From Chromatocurvus halotolerans (GTDB lineage Bacteria > Pseudomonadota > Gammaproteobacteria > Pseudomonadales > Halieaceae), in contig NZ_SLWX01000013.1 of the NCBI RefSeq assembly GCF_004340525.1, forward strand, positions 22,867 through 86,866: 64,000 nucleotides of DNA, given 5' to 3'. The translations under genes and the position numbers were made by a program. A model generated the notes under the pieces. It was not told the DNA's origin. It saw only the letters and a list, made by a program, of their open reading frames with translations, and made no database searches. Of the stretch, positions 62,372 to 64,000 are shown one piece after another. Position 1 is the stretch's first letter. Each line of letters begins with the position of its first letter.

Positions 62372-63955
62372 CTAGCCGATGTCCTGAAGCGTCTGTTCGG
62401 CCCAGGCAATAATCGCCTCGCGATCCTCCGCCTTGCGCTTGCGCCAGCCGCCGGTAATCAGCCCCATGCGGCTGTTGCGCGTCAGTTCCTCGGCGTGACG
62501 GTCAACGAAATGCCAGTACAGTGCGTTGTAGGGACAGGCGCCCTCGCCCGTGGTTTTCGCCGGATCATAACGACAGCTGGCGCAGTGGTTGCCCTGGCGC
62601 TGGATATACTTGCCGCTCGCCGCGTAGGGCTTGCTCGCCATGATGCCGCCGTCGCCGTAAAGCGCCATGCCCAGCGTATTGGGCAACTCCACCCATTCGA
62701 ACGCGTCAACATACACCGCCAGATACCAGTCGCAGACGCCACGCACGTCGAGCCCTGCCAGCAGCGCAAAGTTGCCGATGACCATCAGGCGCTGGATATG
62801 ATGCGCATAGCCGTGGTCAAGGGACTGCTGCAGCGCCCGCGAAAGACAGCGCATGTCGGTGTTGCCACTCCAGAACCAGTCGGGCAGCGGCCGCTCGGCC
62901 TCGAAGGTATTGAGGTCGCGATAGCCCGGCATATGCAGCCAGTAGATACCACGCACGTACTCGCGCCAGCCGAGCACCTGTCGGATGAAACCCTCGGCGT
63001 CAGAAAGCTTGCACTGACCTGCGCGCCAGCGGGCCTCGATCTCGCGACACACGTCGAGCGGCTCCAGCAGGCCGATATTGAGATACATCGAAATGAGACC
63101 GTGGTAAAGCCAGAGCGACTCCTCTGCCAGTGCGTCCTGGAAAGTGCCGAACTGACCCAACGCGTTGTCGCAGAACCAGCGAAACTCTGCCTGCGCGCCG
63201 CCTGCGGTAACAGCGAGACGAAAATCCGCAAGCTCGCCCGGATTATCGGGAAAGCACGCAGAGACTTCCGCAATGACTTCCCGGGTCACGGCGTCCGGTG
63301 TGTTCGACGGCCGGTCAGGGACCTCCGCCTGGTTACGCCAGCCGCTGCGGTTGTCGGCATCGTAGTTCCACTGACCGCCCTCGGGCTTGCCGTCGTTATC
63401 CATGAGCAGGTTGTAGCGCTTGCGCATCTCGCGATAAAAGTACTCCATGCGCAGCTGTTTACGGCCTTCGGCCCAGCGCTCGAAATCGCGGTGCGAGGCG
63501 AGAAAGCGGCTGTCATCGTGTACTGTCACGGGTCGACCAAGCGACTCCTGCCAGCCGCGCATGGCATCGCGCAATCGGTATTCGCCGGGTTCACAGCAGT
63601 GCACCCCCGCAAGCACCGGCACCGCCTCGAGCGTATTTGCCAGCGCAGTGAGTAAAGAGTCAACGCCCATGTCCAGTGTGACGTAGACCACCTCGAACCC
63701 GGCATCGCGCAGAGTATCGGCGAAATGCCGCATGGCGGCGAAGATCAGCACAATCTTGTGGCGGTTGTGCCGCACGTAGCTGGCTTCCTCGGCCACTTCA
63801 GCGAGCAAGACGGTATCAATGCCTGGCCGCGCGGCGACCAGCGCCGGATTTTTCAGCGACAGCTGGTCGCCGAGTACAAGAATCAACCGCGGGTCGGACA
63901 CTGCCTGGCCCACTGATATGTTGTGACCTGTCAATCGCATTCTTCCAACTTTCAT
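62372..63955 (-). CDS. FeS-BCP type cryptochrome/photolyase (PhrB-like, (6-4) photolyase family)
   Basis: The 527-residue protein has an N-terminal nucleotide domain (LILVLGDQLSLKNPAL) and a C-terminal FAD domain with the family's [4Fe-4S] ligands: one Cys in VRGVCDWYL and three in CASCRYDPA and GEGACPYN. MASKPYAASGKYI is a typical stretch. PhrB-type enzymes repair (6-4) photoproducts. It is convergent with the DUF2256 gene, six bases apart. Confidence 0.93.
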   Translation of the reverse strand: MKVGRMRLTGHNISVGQAVSDPRLILVLGDQLSLKNPALVAARPGIDTVLLAEVAEEASYVRHNRHKIVLIFAAMRHFADTLRDAGFEVVYVTLDMGVDSLLTALANTLEAVPVLAGVHCCEPGEYRLRDAMRGWQESLGRPVTVHDDSRFLASHRDFERWAEGRKQLRMEYFYREMRKRYNLLMDNDGKPEGGQWNYDADNRSGWRNQAEVPDRPSNTPDAVTREVIAEVSACFPDNPGELADFRLAVTAGGAQAEFRWFCDNALGQFGTFQDALAEESLWLYHGLISMYLNIGLLEPLDVCREIEARWRAGQCKLSDAEGFIRQVLGWREYVRGIYWLHMPGYRDLNTFEAERPLPDWFWSGNTDMRCLSRALQQSLDHGYAHHIQRLMVIGNFALLAGLDVRGVCDWYLAVYVDAFEWVELPNTLGMALYGDGGIMASKPYAASGKYIQRQGNHCASCRYDPAKTTGEGACPYNALYWHFVDRHAEELTRNSRMGLITGGWRKRKAEDREAIIAWAEQTLQDIG

Positions 63956-64000
63956 GTGCTATTTTTCATGTTTTCTGCCTTTTGCAGTAAGCCCTTGGAA

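Noticed and set aside
1..64000. tRNA, rRNA, CRISPR arrays, origins and prophage
   Set aside because: No cloverleaf ends, rRNA blocks, spaced repeats or phage structural genes were recognised; a covariance search would be needed to exclude small RNAs.

Overview
The window is 64 kb of GC-rich chromosomal DNA, densely coded on both strands. It reads as a free-living gammaproteobacterium, probably aquatic or saline. Family content points that way: a PA2778/PA2779 pair, DUF2058, a DUF3524-type tRNA-queuosine mannosyltransferase, an AGCS symporter, DabA/DabB, and an FeS-type photolyase next to a Cry-DASH-like protein. I cannot assign a genus. I saw no rRNA, tRNA or CRISPR array. The only mobile element I can delimit is one complete IS256-family copy.

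Layout. 0-2.7 kb: the tail of a membrane protein, then an AI-2E-family transporter gene cut near codon 24 by a 1325-bp IS256 element with an 8-bp target duplication. 2.7-11.6 kb: an envelope and stress neighbourhood with a BON lipoprotein, a tiny lipoprotein, an APS-reductase-like protein coupled to a sugar epimerase-like SDR, a PAS-GGDEF cyclase, a frameshifted PA2778 peptidase with PA2779, two Crp/Fnr regulators, CsbD, and two DUF4398 lipoproteins (one with an OmpA domain). 11.6-24.7 kb: acetolactate synthase with a divergent Lrp regulator, an MntA/HepT toxin-antitoxin pair, ArsH, an esterase, DAHP synthase, a hydrolase with a queuosine mannosyltransferase, a membrane GGDEF protein, a CynX-type MFS transporter and small hypotheticals. 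24.7-35 kb: an alanine-type symporter, acetyl-CoA hydrolase/transferase, a membrane-anchored glutaredoxin with an odd start, DUF2254, DUF2971 and an RND adaptor/pump pair.

35-39 kb: a DabB-DabA inorganic-carbon uptake operon with a divergent LysR gene. A beta-carbonic anhydrase lies near 52.6 kb, so the window carries two parts of CO2/bicarbonate handling. 40-45.8 kb: an 8-oxoguanine-deaminase-like amidohydrolase, a periplasmic M20 peptidase, a small secreted protein, ADP-ribosylglycohydrolase, hemolysin III and Dps. 45.9-52.3 kb: a Cu/Ag-type CusCBA efflux operon led by a small Cys/His-rich secreted protein. 53-60.7 kb: a beta-propeller sensor GGDEF protein, a three-gene operon (retropepsin-like protease, UUP1/7TM inactive transglutaminase, RimK-like ATP-grasp ligase), and a GGDEF gene behind a good sigma-54 promoter match. 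60.9-64 kb: a Cry-DASH-like photolyase, a DUF2256 protein and a convergent FeS-BCP photolyase.

Themes are c-di-GMP signalling (four GGDEF proteins and no EAL or HD-GYP), metal and arsenic resistance, light and oxidative damage repair, and inorganic-carbon uptake. The least-explained units are the APS-reductase-like/SDR pair, the retropepsin/UUP1/RimK-like operon, and a repeated GGTAACACT operator-like motif.
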